A stretch of DNA of 64,000 nucleotides, taken from Microbacterium atlanticum (lineage in GTDB: Bacteria > Actinomycetota > Actinomycetes > Actinomycetales > Microbacteriaceae). Positions within the stretch are counted from its first letter, which is position 1. Each line of letters opens with the position of its first letter. Where the stretch lies: the NCBI RefSeq assembly GCF_015277815.1, contig NZ_CP063813.1, forward strand, positions 2,790,001 through 2,854,000. The letters run 5' to 3'. Shown here in pieces: positions 19,905-28,060 of the stretch. Position numbers and translations under genes: made by a program. Under the pieces are notes generated by a model. The model was not told the DNA's origin, made no database searches, and saw only the letters and a list, made by a program, of their open reading frames with translations.

Positions 19905-21128
19905 GTGACTGTTTCGAGCATCGCCATCGTGGGCGCGAGCCTGACGGGCACCCGTGCCGCTGAGGCGCTCCGCAGCCAGGGGTACGACGGAGCGATCCAC
20001 CTCATCGGCGGCGAATCCCACGAGCCTTACGAGCGCCCGCCGCTGTCCAAGCGCGTGCTTCTGGAGTCGACCGCGCACGCAGACCTCGCGCTGAGGCAGG
20101 AATGGGACTCGCTCGCGCTCGACCTCATCACCGACGAGCATGTCGTCGAGCTCGATACCCCTGGGCGCCGCGTGGTCATGCAGAGCGGCCGCGAGGTGAT
20201 CGCCGACCGAGTGCTGCTGGCCACCGGCGGCGCCGCACGTGACCTTCAGGCGCCCGGTGAGCGACTCACCGGTGTCCACTCGGTCCGCGACCTCGAGGAT
20301 GCCCATGCGCTCCGCGCCGAGTTGCATGCGGCCGAGAACGTCGTGATCATCGGGAACGGCTTCATCGGCCTCGAGGTGGCTGCATCGGCACGTGCATGCG
20401 GCGCGAACGTGACAGTGGTCTCGCTGACTCGCATCCCCATGGAGCGCTCGCTGGGCGCCCGCTGGGGGACCCTCATCGGCCGCCGGCACGAGAGGGAAGG
20501 GGTTGTCATGCGCACCGGTGTCGGGATCGCGGAGCTGCACGGCACCTCGCGCGTGACCGCCGTCGCGCTCGACGACGGCACCGTGCTGCCTGCCGATCTC
20601 GTCATCGTCGGTGTGGGCATGACACCACGCACCGAACTCGCGGAGCAGATCGGCCTCACCGTCGCCGGTGGCATCGTCGTGGATGCGCTCGGGGCGACCT
20701 CGAATCCGGCGATCTTCGCGGCCGGGGATGTCGCCGTGCAGCCGGCGTGGCGCGGCGAAGGCCTCGTGCGCTACGAATCCTTCCACAACGCTGAGCAGCA
20801 GGGCGCGGCGGTCGCTGCTGCCATGCTCGGGTGCCCGGCACCCGTCCGTGAAGTCCCGTGGTTCTGGAGCGATCAGTTCGACATGAACATCCAGGTCACC
20901 GGAGAAGTGCAGAGCGAGGCTGAGATCATTCTCCGTGGCGACCCCGACAGCGATGCCTTCAGCGCGTTCCACGTGAGTGACGGGCGCCTCGTGGGGGCTT
21001 TCGCGATCAACCAGGGCCGCGACGTGCGCGGCGCGATGTCATTGATCGCCGCAGATGTCGCGGTCAGCACAGAGGCGCTCGCCGACCCGAGCGTAGACCT
21101 GCGTCGGCTGGCACGGTCCAGCCGCTGA
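19905..21128 (+). CDS. Ferredoxin--NAD(+) reductase (BphA4/ThcD-like)
   Basis: 407 residues, GTG start after AGGAAG. FAD-binding IAIVGASLTGTRAAEALR (about 6-23), NAD-binding VVIIGNGFIGLEVAASAR (about 145-162) and the FAD-contact IFAAGDVA (about 271-278) are all present, followed by the usual reductase C-terminal domain. It passes electrons from NADH to the neighbouring Rieske ferredoxin. As the only such reductase in the window it may serve both the alpha/beta dioxygenase and the convergent split Rieske oxygenase (inference). Confidence 0.95.
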   Translation: MTVSSIAIVGASLTGTRAAEALRSQGYDGAIHLIGGESHEPYERPPLSKRVLLESTAHADLALRQEWDSLALDLITDEHVVELDTPGRRVVMQSGREVIADRVLLATGGAARDLQAPGERLTGVHSVRDLEDAHALRAELHAAENVVIIGNGFIGLEVAASARACGANVTVVSLTRIPMERSLGARWGTLIGRRHEREGVVMRTGVGIAELHGTSRVTAVALDDGTVLPADLVIVGVGMTPRTELAEQIGLTVAGGIVVDALGATSNPAIFAAGDVAVQPAWRGEGLVRYESFHNAEQQGAAVAAAMLGCPAPVREVPWFWSDQFDMNIQVTGEVQSEAEIILRGDPDSDAFSAFHVSDGRLVGAFAINQGRDVRGAMSLIAADVAVSTEALADPSVDLRRLARSSR

Positions 21129-21189
21129 GACCGGCGCGAGCGACTCGTTTGCGCCTGTGCGCCTCCCTTGGTCAGCGGAGGAGGCGCCA

Positions 21190-21228
21190 CGAAGGGCCAC
21201 CCGCTGGGTTCGAGCGGGTGGCCCTTCG
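21190..21228. terminator. Bidirectional terminator
   Basis: A perfect 16-bp stem, 21190-21205 with 21213-21228, and a 7-nt loop between the converging reductase gene (stop 21128) and the split oxygenase catalytic gene (stop 21244). Confidence 0.85.
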
Positions 21229-21243
21229 CCTTTCCGGCAGTTG

Positions 21244-22242
21244 TCAGAACAGCTCGGGGTAAGTCGCCTTCACCTGGGCGCCATACCAGCTGTAGAAGCC
21301 GGCGTTGCCGCCCTGGAAGCGACGGTTGAGCGGTCCCGCCTGGTAGACCGGGTTGCGCATCCCCTTCTGTACGCTCTCGCACAGGTGCTTGTCCTGTACG
21401 AGCGTGGTGTCCCAGAAGAACTTCAGGTTCTCGAGGTCATAGTCGACACCCTCCACGGCATCCACATCCACCAGCCAGTACTGGTCGACCTGAGTCGTGC
21501 CGGCACCTGTCGGACGCGGCGCCTGCATCCACGCGTGATCCGGCGCGAAGGCGAGACCCGAGCCGGGCTCCCAGAACACCGTCCACGAGCCGTTCGCGGG
21601 GCCGATCCCGGGCTGGCGGGCGAGCAGTCGCTGCGAGACGGGCTCATTGTTGAGGGTGCTGTAGCTGCCGATCTTGTTCGACGTCTCGATCTCGCGGCCG
21701 GCGGCCCGATCGAGCATGTACTGGTCGAAGTCCGCCGCCTCGGTGACCTTCCAATCGATCTGGGTGACGAGCTCGGGGTGATTGAGCTCGCAGTGATAGC
21801 ACTCGTTGTTGTTCTCGAACACGATCTTCCAGTTCGCCTCGACCTCGTGGGTCTTGAACGCGGCGAGCTTGAAACGAGTCGTGTCATACCCCCCGAGCCC
21901 GCTCTTGTCGAGCTCGTCCGCAAGCGATGCCGGACGCTCCGTCGCGAACGACACGAAGACGAACCCGACCCAGACCTCGGCGTGCAGTCGACGTCCGCTG
22001 CCGAGCTCGGTGGCGATGTAGTCGCCACCGGCGGTGCGACGTACCTCGCACACGCGGCTTCCGAGAGTCATCGACACGGCCGATCCGGGTGCGATCAGCT
22101 GGTCGACGTGAGCGGCGACCAGCCACCGCGGGTCGAACACCGCGGCGATGTCGCGCTGCAGCCACTCTTCGCCGAAGAACCATTCGCGCGGCGGGCCGGT
22201 GAACTCGCTCTCCGACGACCGGAGCTGAAGACTCGTGCTCAT
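21244..22242 (-). CDS. Split Rieske oxygenase, catalytic subunit lacking the 2Fe-2S ligands
   Basis: 332 residues, ATG at 22242 after AAAGGAAA. The catalytic domain is intact: His150 and His155 in ECYHCELNHPEL, the preceding Glu147, and Asp284 in VQDKHLCES, the pattern of CntA/GbcA-like monooxygenases. The N-terminus (PRWLVAAHVDQL, 38-49) and WVGFVFVSF (91-99) are Rieske-domain flanks, but the roughly 60 residues between them that should hold CxH and CxxH are replaced by about 20 residues without these motifs. No frameshift explains this. It needs electrons from another 2Fe-2S protein, most simply the upstream gene product 25 bp away. Confidence 0.88.
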   Translation of the reverse strand: MSTSLQLRSSESEFTGPPREWFFGEEWLQRDIAAVFDPRWLVAAHVDQLIAPGSAVSMTLGSRVCEVRRTAGGDYIATELGSGRRLHAEVWVGFVFVSFATERPASLADELDKSGLGGYDTTRFKLAAFKTHEVEANWKIVFENNNECYHCELNHPELVTQIDWKVTEAADFDQYMLDRAAGREIETSNKIGSYSTLNNEPVSQRLLARQPGIGPANGSWTVFWEPGSGLAFAPDHAWMQAPRPTGAGTTQVDQYWLVDVDAVEGVDYDLENLKFFWDTTLVQDKHLCESVQKGMRNPVYQAGPLNRRFQGGNAGFYSWYGAQVKATYPELF

Positions 22243-22267
22243 TTCGTTTCCTTTCGATTCCGTGGGG

Positions 22268-23071
22268 TCATGGGTGGGGGGTAGGTCGGGGATTCGCGCA
22301 GCCGATGACCTCGCCCTGATCGTGGTTCCCCTCGCTCTCACGCACGAACCAGTACTCCTCGATCTGTGTCGTTCCTGCACCCGTGGGGCGTGCTGTGCGG
22401 ATCGCGGCCTGCTCGGCGCCCACGGCCACGATCGACGCCGGCTCCCACCGCGACACGTGGGCACCGTCGAGGCCGGGAGCGTCGAGATGCAGCGCGTCGC
22501 CCTCGACGACCTCAGGCCATGCCACGGCAACCTCCTCGCTCGAGAACTGCGCGAGCGACCAAGACCCGCGCCCGAACACCGCGACGGCGTCTCCGGCGGC
22601 CTCGGATTCCGTCGATGCGGGCCGGTCGTCGGCGAACGACACCATGACGAGGCCGTGGAACAGCCGCGCGTGCACCGGATAGAGCTTCCAGCCGGCAAGA
22701 TCGAAGTCGTCGTGCATGTATGGGGCCTTCATGAGCTCGCCCCCTGCCGGAGTGAACGTCCAGCCGTGGTAGGGGCACATGATGGCCCGCGGCGACTGGG
22801 CGCCAGTGCGACCTTCGCAAAGCCTGGCACCGCGGTGCGGGCACACGTTGTAGAACGCGTGCACCTGACCGTCGGCGTCTTTCCGGATCACGGCGTCGCG
22901 ATCGCCGAGCGCTATGGTCAGGAACGCGCCGGGCTTCGCAAGCTGGTCGATGTGCCCGGCGAGCAGCCACCGCGGCCGCCACACGGACTCCACAGCGCGA
23001 GCGAACTCGACCTCGGCGGCACCTCCCACGTCTTCGGCCGCTACCCGATCGAGCGTCTCCGTCGTCTCCAT
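22268..23071 (-). CDS. Split Rieske oxygenase, Rieske subunit lacking the mononuclear iron ligands
   Basis: 267 residues, first gene of the pair. The Rieske ligands are complete: Cys77, His79, Cys99 and His102 in CPHRG and CPYHGW. After that a shrunken catalytic-type region remains: EEVAVAWPEVVE aligns with HEVEANWKIVFE of the partner, but the His-x4-His is gone and the C-terminal helix with the Asp ligand is absent. Both proteins share PRWL-x-A-x-H-x-DQL near the N-terminus and RPTGAGTTQ near the C-terminus, so they look like duplicated alpha subunits that degenerated in complementary ways. Likely forms a heteromer that passes electrons to the catalytic subunit. Confidence 0.88.
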   Translation of the reverse strand: METTETLDRVAAEDVGGAAEVEFARAVESVWRPRWLLAGHIDQLAKPGAFLTIALGDRDAVIRKDADGQVHAFYNVCPHRGARLCEGRTGAQSPRAIMCPYHGWTFTPAGGELMKAPYMHDDFDLAGWKLYPVHARLFHGLVMVSFADDRPASTESEAAGDAVAVFGRGSWSLAQFSSEEVAVAWPEVVEGDALHLDAPGLDGAHVSRWEPASIVAVGAEQAAIRTARPTGAGTTQIEEYWFVRESEGNHDQGEVIGCANPRPTPHP

Positions 23072-23090
23072 TCCGACCTCTTCCCCTTAG

Positions 23091-23118
23091 TGGACGATCG
23101 TCCAATAGGGAGACTGTA
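23091..23118 (-). promoter_or_regulatory. Promoter and TetR-type operator of the split Rieske operon
   Basis: TGGACGATCGTCCA at 23091-23104 is a perfect 14-bp palindrome 20 bp before the Rieske subunit start. A TACAGT -10 hexamer reads on the minus strand at 23118-23113, placing the palindrome just downstream of the expected transcript start. The adjacent TetR gene is the obvious candidate regulator. Confidence 0.65.
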
Positions 23119-23145
23119 CGCCGGGCGCCCTGCGCACAACAGGGC

Positions 23146-23188
23146 GCGGTGCCAGATCGGTCCACTGAACGGACCGATCTGGCACCGC
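23146..23188. terminator. Hairpin after tetR, containing a recurring operator-like core
   Basis: A perfect 18-bp stem (23146-23163 with 23171-23188) with a 7-nt loop lies 4 bp after the TetR stop and should terminate it. Its centre, GGTCCACTGAACGGACC (23159-23175), also matches the recurring 17-bp element at 15 of 17 positions, 45 nt before the TACAGT -10, so it may double as a regulator site. Confidence 0.65.
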
Positions 23189-23191
23189 TGA

Positions 23192-23752
23192 TCACTCCTC
23201 GAAAGCTCTGATCGTCGTCTCGATCAACTCCTCGACATCATCCGCGTCGAAGCGCACACCATAGACGACCGCCTGGACGTGTAGCCCGGTCATCAGCGCC
23301 CCGACCGCACGCACGGCGCGTTCAGGGATGAGCGGGACCATGATCGCGCGCAGCACGCCGTCCCAGCGCATGTTGATCTCCCGGAGAGAAGCGATCCGGC
23401 CCCCAGCCAGATACAACTCGTACTCCAAGGCGAGCTGATCGCGGCGCGGTCCGTGCGCAGTCTGAAACTCCGTGAGTTCGGCGAGGCGACGCGAAAGCGT
23501 CGTTCGCGTGGGCGGCACGTCGAACCATGCTGTGACTTCAGAATGAAGCGCCGCCGCCGCATACTCCGTCGCAGCTTCGATCAAGTGGTCGCGCGTCTTG
23601 AAGTAGTACGTGGTGGCACCGAGCGGCACGTCGGCCATCGCCGCGACCGCGCGATGCGAGAGGGCTCCGATCCCATCCCGGGCGATCACAGCGAGCGTAG
23701 CCTCGGTGATTTTCCGCGGCCGATCGGGGTCGGGGGGACGACGCACGGTCAT
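23192..23752 (-). CDS. TetR family regulator next to the split Rieske operon
   Basis: 186 residues. N-terminal HTH: ITEATLAVIARDGIGALSHRAVAAMADVPLGATTYYF (about 15-51), with the TetR-typical TTYYF end. The C-terminal domain is of the TetR_C type seen in regulators with YEL and VRAVGALMTGL landmarks. It is upstream of, and on the same strand as, the split Rieske genes and divergent from the importer lipoprotein gene. The 14-bp palindrome at 23091 is its likely operator. Confidence 0.88.
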   Translation of the reverse strand: MTVRRPPDPDRPRKITEATLAVIARDGIGALSHRAVAAMADVPLGATTYYFKTRDHLIEAATEYAAAALHSEVTAWFDVPPTRTTLSRRLAELTEFQTAHGPRRDQLALEYELYLAGGRIASLREINMRWDGVLRAIMVPLIPERAVRAVGALMTGLHVQAVVYGVRFDADDVEELIETTIRAFEE

Positions 23753-23777
23753 CCCCTCAGTCTCGCACGCCTGCGCC

Positions 23778-23829
23778 GGATCGCTCAGCGGACCCAGCGG
23801 TCGATCACGTCATCGGGAACCCATACTTT
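23778..23829 (+). promoter_or_regulatory. Putative promoter with recurring operator element before the importer lipoprotein
   Basis: GGATCGCTCAGCGGACC at 23778-23794 matches the 17-bp consensus at 15 positions and shares the 13-mer GCTCAGCGGACCC with the ferredoxin promoter. A TACTTT hexamer starts 34 nt after its GGACC (23824-23829). The start codon is 153 bp further on, so a long leader would result. Confidence 0.45.
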
Positions 23830-23982
23830 CGGCTCAACTCCGCGAGAGCGGCGCACACCCGAAATTACTCGCAACGGCCGAGAGGCCGGGAGAGCACAGT
23901 CCACGTGTCTCCGCGCTAGCGGGGGTGGTCGCACCTCGCAGCCGAGCAAGCCAGGCCCGAACACACAGCAGGGAGCATCACC

Positions 23983-25578
23983 GTGGTATTCAAGCAACGA
24001 AAAGTCCTCTGGGCGGCGGCGGCCGCCGCGGCCGTCGCGCTGACGTTGACCGCATGCGGCGCGTCGAGCACCGACACCACCGAGGGTGAGTCGGTCATCA
24101 TCTCACCCGTCGTCGTCAACCCGCCTTCGCTGAACCCGCTCGCCAATGAGACCGCGGCGTACATGCTCCGCGGACAGTTCTACGACACTCTCGTGCGCCT
24201 CAACGCTACCGACCTGTCCGTGGAGCCCGGCCTTGCAAAGTCGTGGGAAGCCAGCGACGACGGTCTGACCTACACCTTCCGCCTTCAGGAAGGCGTGTCC
24301 TGGCACGACGGTGAGCCCTTCACCTCCGAGGATGTCAAGTACAACCTGACCGAGGCCATGCAGTACTACTCCCCACTGGCGACCACGTACGCGCTCATCA
24401 GCGATGTACAGACACCCGACGAGAACACTGCTGTCGTGTCGTTGTCTTCTCCGGCCGGATACTTCCTCTCTGGGCTCGCCAACCTGTACATCAGCCCGGC
24501 GCACATCTATGCGGGTACCGACATCATGGCCAACCCCGCGTGGAACACCCCGGTCGGCACTGGTCCCTTCAAGTTCGAGTCCTTCGAAGAGGGCCAGCAG
24601 ATCACCGGTGTGAAGAACGAGGACTACTGGGACGGCGAGGTGCAGGCGGACCGCATCGTCAACCCGGTCATTCCCGACCGCAACGCCCGCAACGTCGCCC
24701 TCACCAACGGCGACGTGAACCTCGAGTTCCGGGACGCCGTCGATCCGTCCCAGCTGCCCACCTTCGAGGCCAACGACGCTTTTCAGGTGGCACCCATGGT
24801 CGGCGCGCCGGAAGAGCTCATCACGATCCTCAACCAGCGCGAGGGCCGGCCGCTCGCCGACTTTAAGGTGCGTGAGGCGATCATGCAGGCCATCGACCGC
24901 GACCCGATCATCGAGCGCGCCTACTTCGGCGCGGCTGAGGCCGCTCCGAGCGCCATCCCGCGCAAGATCGCGTGGGCAACGAACGAAGACGTGGATCTGT
25001 CGACTCAGTACCCGCTCGACATCGAAGCCGCAGGCAAGCTCCTCGACGAAGCCGGATACCCGGCCGGCGCCGACGGAACGCGGTTCAGCCTCAAGCTGGT
25101 CGTCGAGCCGTCGCAGCAGCCGGCGTCCACCACTGCCGAACTCCTCGCGAGCGACCTCGACAAGATCGGAATCGACCTGCAGGTGCAACTCACCGACTTC
25201 CAGGCAGTCATCTCGGATGTCTGGACGGCACCGTACGACTTCGACATCTACCTCGTGCAGACCTCGACCGAGGCCGACCCGTCGGTCCTGCTGTCGACGC
25301 TCTACACCTGCAATCCGAATGACATCCCCTACTCGAACGCGACCGGGATCTGCGACGAGGACATCGACGCACTCTTCACGCAGGCCGCCGCCCTGAGCGA
25401 TCAGGACGAGCGGGGTGAGCTCTTCCGCGAGGCGGACGCCGCGATCGTGGACACGCTCTACAGCTCGTTGCCGATCGTGGTCACGGCGTCTCCGGTCGTC
25501 GCAGCCGCGAACGTGACCGGCCTCGAGGACTTCTACAGCAGCACCAACTGGAACTGGGCAGCGCTCGGAACCAAGTGA
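23983..25578 (+). CDS. ABC transporter solute-binding lipoprotein, peptide/nickel (DppA/OppA) family 5
   Basis: 531 residues, GTG start after GCAGGGAG-like sequence. Signal peptide with lipobox LTLTAC (mature Cys about residue 24). Family-5 signatures follow: LAKSWEASDDGLTYTFRLQ (about 80-98), GVSWHDGEPFTSEDVKYNL (about 104-122) and the ligand-binding core. Family members bind oligopeptides, but catabolic clusters often use them for aromatic acids, esters or glycosides. The matching permeases and ATPases are on the opposite strand at 29198-32850. The esterase gene follows behind a hairpin. Confidence 0.92.
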   Translation: MVFKQRKVLWAAAAAAAVALTLTACGASSTDTTEGESVIISPVVVNPPSLNPLANETAAYMLRGQFYDTLVRLNATDLSVEPGLAKSWEASDDGLTYTFRLQEGVSWHDGEPFTSEDVKYNLTEAMQYYSPLATTYALISDVQTPDENTAVVSLSSPAGYFLSGLANLYISPAHIYAGTDIMANPAWNTPVGTGPFKFESFEEGQQITGVKNEDYWDGEVQADRIVNPVIPDRNARNVALTNGDVNLEFRDAVDPSQLPTFEANDAFQVAPMVGAPEELITILNQREGRPLADFKVREAIMQAIDRDPIIERAYFGAAEAAPSAIPRKIAWATNEDVDLSTQYPLDIEAAGKLLDEAGYPAGADGTRFSLKLVVEPSQQPASTTAELLASDLDKIGIDLQVQLTDFQAVISDVWTAPYDFDIYLVQTSTEADPSVLLSTLYTCNPNDIPYSNATGICDEDIDALFTQAAALSDQDERGELFREADAAIVDTLYSSLPIVVTASPVVAAANVTGLEDFYSSTNWNWAALGTK

Positions 25579-25580
25579 TC

Positions 25581-25612
25581 CGTTGGGGGAGCGGTCGTCC
25601 GCTCCCCCAACG
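25581..25612 (+). terminator. Hairpin between lipoprotein and esterase genes
   Basis: A perfect 14-bp stem (25581-25594 with 25599-25612) and 4-nt loop directly after the lipoprotein stop. It could terminate most transcripts or shield the 3' end so that the binding protein is made in excess over the esterase. Confidence 0.7.
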
Positions 25613-25647
25613 ACCTCCAACCGCGATCAGCAGAGCAAAGGCAGTCA

Positions 25648-26706
25648 ATGACCACGACCACGCAGACCCGCTATACCAGGGCACACGCGACGGACCCAAC
25701 CGAGCCGATCGTCCTGCAGGAGCAGGGCAGCTTCGCCTTCGGCGGCCGATGGATCCAGCGATCCGACGGGGGCAACGTCCTCGTCGACGCCGGATATGTC
25801 CAGTATCAGATCCCCGCAGGCGCGAAGAAGCACGCCATCGTCCTGTGGCACGGCTATGGCGAGACCGGGCGCACGTGGGAGACCACCCCCGACGGCAGGG
25901 AGGGTTACCAGAACATCTGGCTGCGCCGCGGGCACCCGGTATTCGTCATCGACCAGCCGCGTCGAGGGCGCGCGAGCGTCTCCGGCCCCGGCACACGCAT
26001 TCCCGCCGCGCTCGACGAGGACTTCTACTTCACCGAGCAGAACATCTACGAAGCCTTCCGACTGGGCATCTGGACCGCCGACGGCCCGCAGCCGAACGCC
26101 GGCTCTGCCTTCCCGCCTGGAGCCGAGAGCTACCGCCAGTACCTGAGCATGACAACACCCAGCAACGGCCCGGACGGCACCGAGGACGGATTCTCGGACG
26201 AGGTCCGCAACCTCATGGCAGATGCCGTGGCCGAGCTGATCGACGAGATCGGCGACAGCATCCTCGTCCTCCACTCGACTGCCGGAGCGTTCGGCTGGCG
26301 CGCAGCTGCACGGTCGGCGAACGTCAAAGGGGTCATCGCCTACGAGACCTCGCCGTTCACGTTCTCCGCAGCCGCGCCGCCCGCCGCGCTGCCTTACGAC
26401 GGGTTCGAGACCGCATGGATCGACCCGGACCTGATTCCCGACGAGGAGTTCGACCGGCTGAAGGACGTCGCTATTCAAGTCGTCTATGGCGACTACATCC
26501 TGGAGCACGCGGAGTACGGGACGCAGCGAAAGCGGGCGCTGCAGTTCATCGACGCGCTGCGCGCGCGCGGCGGACAAGCGGAACTGCTCGATCTGCCTGA
26601 GCGAGGAATCACCGGAAACACGCACTTCGTGTTCTCTGACCTCAACAACCTCGCGATCGCGGACCTCATGAGTGAGTGGCTGGACGCTCACGGCTTCAGC
26701 GACTGA
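25648..26706 (+). CDS. Alpha/beta hydrolase, esterase 713-like (paralogue 1 of 3)
   Basis: 352 residues. The sequence follows the bacterial esterase 713 family (from memory of the solved structure): GYVQYQIP, WHGYGETGRTWETTPDGREG (about 67-86), and a triad readable as Ser210 in VLHSTAGAFGW, Glu233 in AYETS and His326 in GNTHFVFSDLNNL. The nucleophile elbow H-S-T-A-G departs from GxSxG, as in that family. There is no signal peptide, so hydrolysis is cytoplasmic. It stands between the importer lipoprotein and an aldo/keto reductase; the substrate is probably a compound imported by the ABC system (inference). Confidence 0.8.
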   Translation: MTTTTQTRYTRAHATDPTEPIVLQEQGSFAFGGRWIQRSDGGNVLVDAGYVQYQIPAGAKKHAIVLWHGYGETGRTWETTPDGREGYQNIWLRRGHPVFVIDQPRRGRASVSGPGTRIPAALDEDFYFTEQNIYEAFRLGIWTADGPQPNAGSAFPPGAESYRQYLSMTTPSNGPDGTEDGFSDEVRNLMADAVAELIDEIGDSILVLHSTAGAFGWRAAARSANVKGVIAYETSPFTFSAAAPPAALPYDGFETAWIDPDLIPDEEFDRLKDVAIQVVYGDYILEHAEYGTQRKRALQFIDALRARGGQAELLDLPERGITGNTHFVFSDLNNLAIADLMSEWLDAHGFSD

Positions 26707-26723
26707 CCGTTCCGAACACGGGA

Positions 26724-26758
26724 AAGGCCCGGGTGCACATCGCGTGCGCCCGGGCCTT
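26724..26758. terminator. Bidirectional terminator
   Basis: Stem 26724-26738 with 26744-26758 (15 bp, one G-T-type pair, 5-nt loop) between the converging esterase (stop 26706) and aldo/keto reductase (stop 26773). Confidence 0.85.
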
Positions 26759-26772
26759 CCTCGTGCCCGCGA

Positions 26773-27813
26773 TCAGTGCGGCGCGAGACGGAATTGGGGC
26801 AGACTCGCCATCAGCTCCTTCTCGTCCGCAGCCTGGAAATCATGGCGCGGTGTGTAGTCCGCTTCCAGCTCGCGGATCTCGTCCGCGGTCAGAATGACGT
26901 CGATCGACGCGATGGCATCATCCAGCTGCGAAAGCCGGCTGACACCGGTGATGGGCGCTGTCACCACCGGCTGGGCATGGAGCCACGCGAGCGCGACTTG
27001 CGCCCGGGGGATGCCGCGGCCATCGGCGACGCGCCCCACCGCGTCGATGATCGCACTGTCGGAGTCGTCGGTCCGCGAGCCATAAAGGATGTCAGCGTAC
27101 TCGTCGCTCGCGCCGCGCTCCGTCGACTTCTTCTCTCCCCAGGGACGCGCGAGTCGTCCGCGCGCGAGCGGGCTCCACGCGAGCGTCCCCACGCCCTCGT
27201 CGAGGCAGAGCGGGATCATTTCGCGCTCCTCCTCGCGCTGCAGGAGGTTGTAATGGTCCTGCATCGAGACGAACCGCGCCCACCCGTTCTCGCGCTGGAG
27301 GCGGAGCGCCTTCGCGAACTCCCACGCGCGCATCGACGACGCGCCGAGGTACCGCACCTTGCCGGCCTTGACGATGTCATGGAGAGCCTCCAGAGTCTCC
27401 TCCCAGGGCGTCGCTCGATCGATGCGATGGATCTGGTAGATATCCACGTGATCCGTTCCCAGACGGCGCAGGGAGTGATCGATCTCGGCCATGATGCTCT
27501 TCCGCGACAGTCCTTCGGCGTTGGGCCCTGACCGCATGGGATGCAGGACCTTGGTCGCGATCACGAGTTCGTCGCGGATGCCGAAATCTCGCAGCGCGCG
27601 CCCGAGGATCTCCTCGCTCGACCCGTTCGAGTACATGTTCGCCGTGTCGAAGAAGTTAACCCCCGCCTCGATCGCGCGGCGGATCAGTGGCCGCGCCTCA
27701 TCCTCGTCGAGAGACCACCGAGGGTGCCCACGGTCCGGTTGTCCGAACGTCAGGCCGCCGACAGCGATCGGCGACACCTCCACGCCGCTGGAACCGAGCT
27801 TCACGTACTTCAT
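26773..27813 (-). CDS. Aldo/keto reductase
   Basis: 346 residues, closest to the AKR families of YhdN/general stress type. Tetrad residues: Asp and Tyr in FFDTANMYSNG (about 54-64), Lys in LVIATKVLHP and His in DIYQIHRID. The cofactor end VTAPITGVSRLSQL is intact. It differs clearly from the aldo/keto reductase at 17762. Monocistronic, divergent from the second esterase. It likely reduces an aldehyde or ketone released in the pathway; the substrate is unknown. Confidence 0.9.
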   Translation of the reverse strand: MKYVKLGSSGVEVSPIAVGGLTFGQPDRGHPRWSLDEDEARPLIRRAIEAGVNFFDTANMYSNGSSEEILGRALRDFGIRDELVIATKVLHPMRSGPNAEGLSRKSIMAEIDHSLRRLGTDHVDIYQIHRIDRATPWEETLEALHDIVKAGKVRYLGASSMRAWEFAKALRLQRENGWARFVSMQDHYNLLQREEEREMIPLCLDEGVGTLAWSPLARGRLARPWGEKKSTERGASDEYADILYGSRTDDSDSAIIDAVGRVADGRGIPRAQVALAWLHAQPVVTAPITGVSRLSQLDDAIASIDVILTADEIRELEADYTPRHDFQAADEKELMASLPQFRLAPH

Positions 27814-28060
27814 CAGGACAGATCTCCGATCATGATCGCGGTGGCGCGCCGGGTCGCGAGCGCGGTCACGCCGGCACGGCCCGGATCAGGATAGGGACGG
27901 GCGCGACGACCTCGGTAAGGTGCATCTCGCCAGGTGGACCACGCTGTATGCGGGTTCGCCTGACGAAACATTGCTGAACCAGCTGCACGGCTGGGATAGG
28001 ACGATTCAGCGAGAACTGGGCAGACCCGAGCCCGGAAGACCTCCTGGAAGGGCAGACAGA

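Noticed and set aside
22000..22300. Frameshift as the explanation for the missing Rieske motif in the catalytic subunit
   Set aside because: No reading frame in this stretch encodes CxH or CxxH motifs, and N-terminal flanks, start codon and ribosome-binding site of the catalytic gene are intact, so two genuine genes are the better reading.
24103..25620. A 505-codon minus-strand frame opposite the importer lipoprotein
   Set aside because: Antisense shadow; the plus strand has a signal peptide, lipobox and family-5 motifs.
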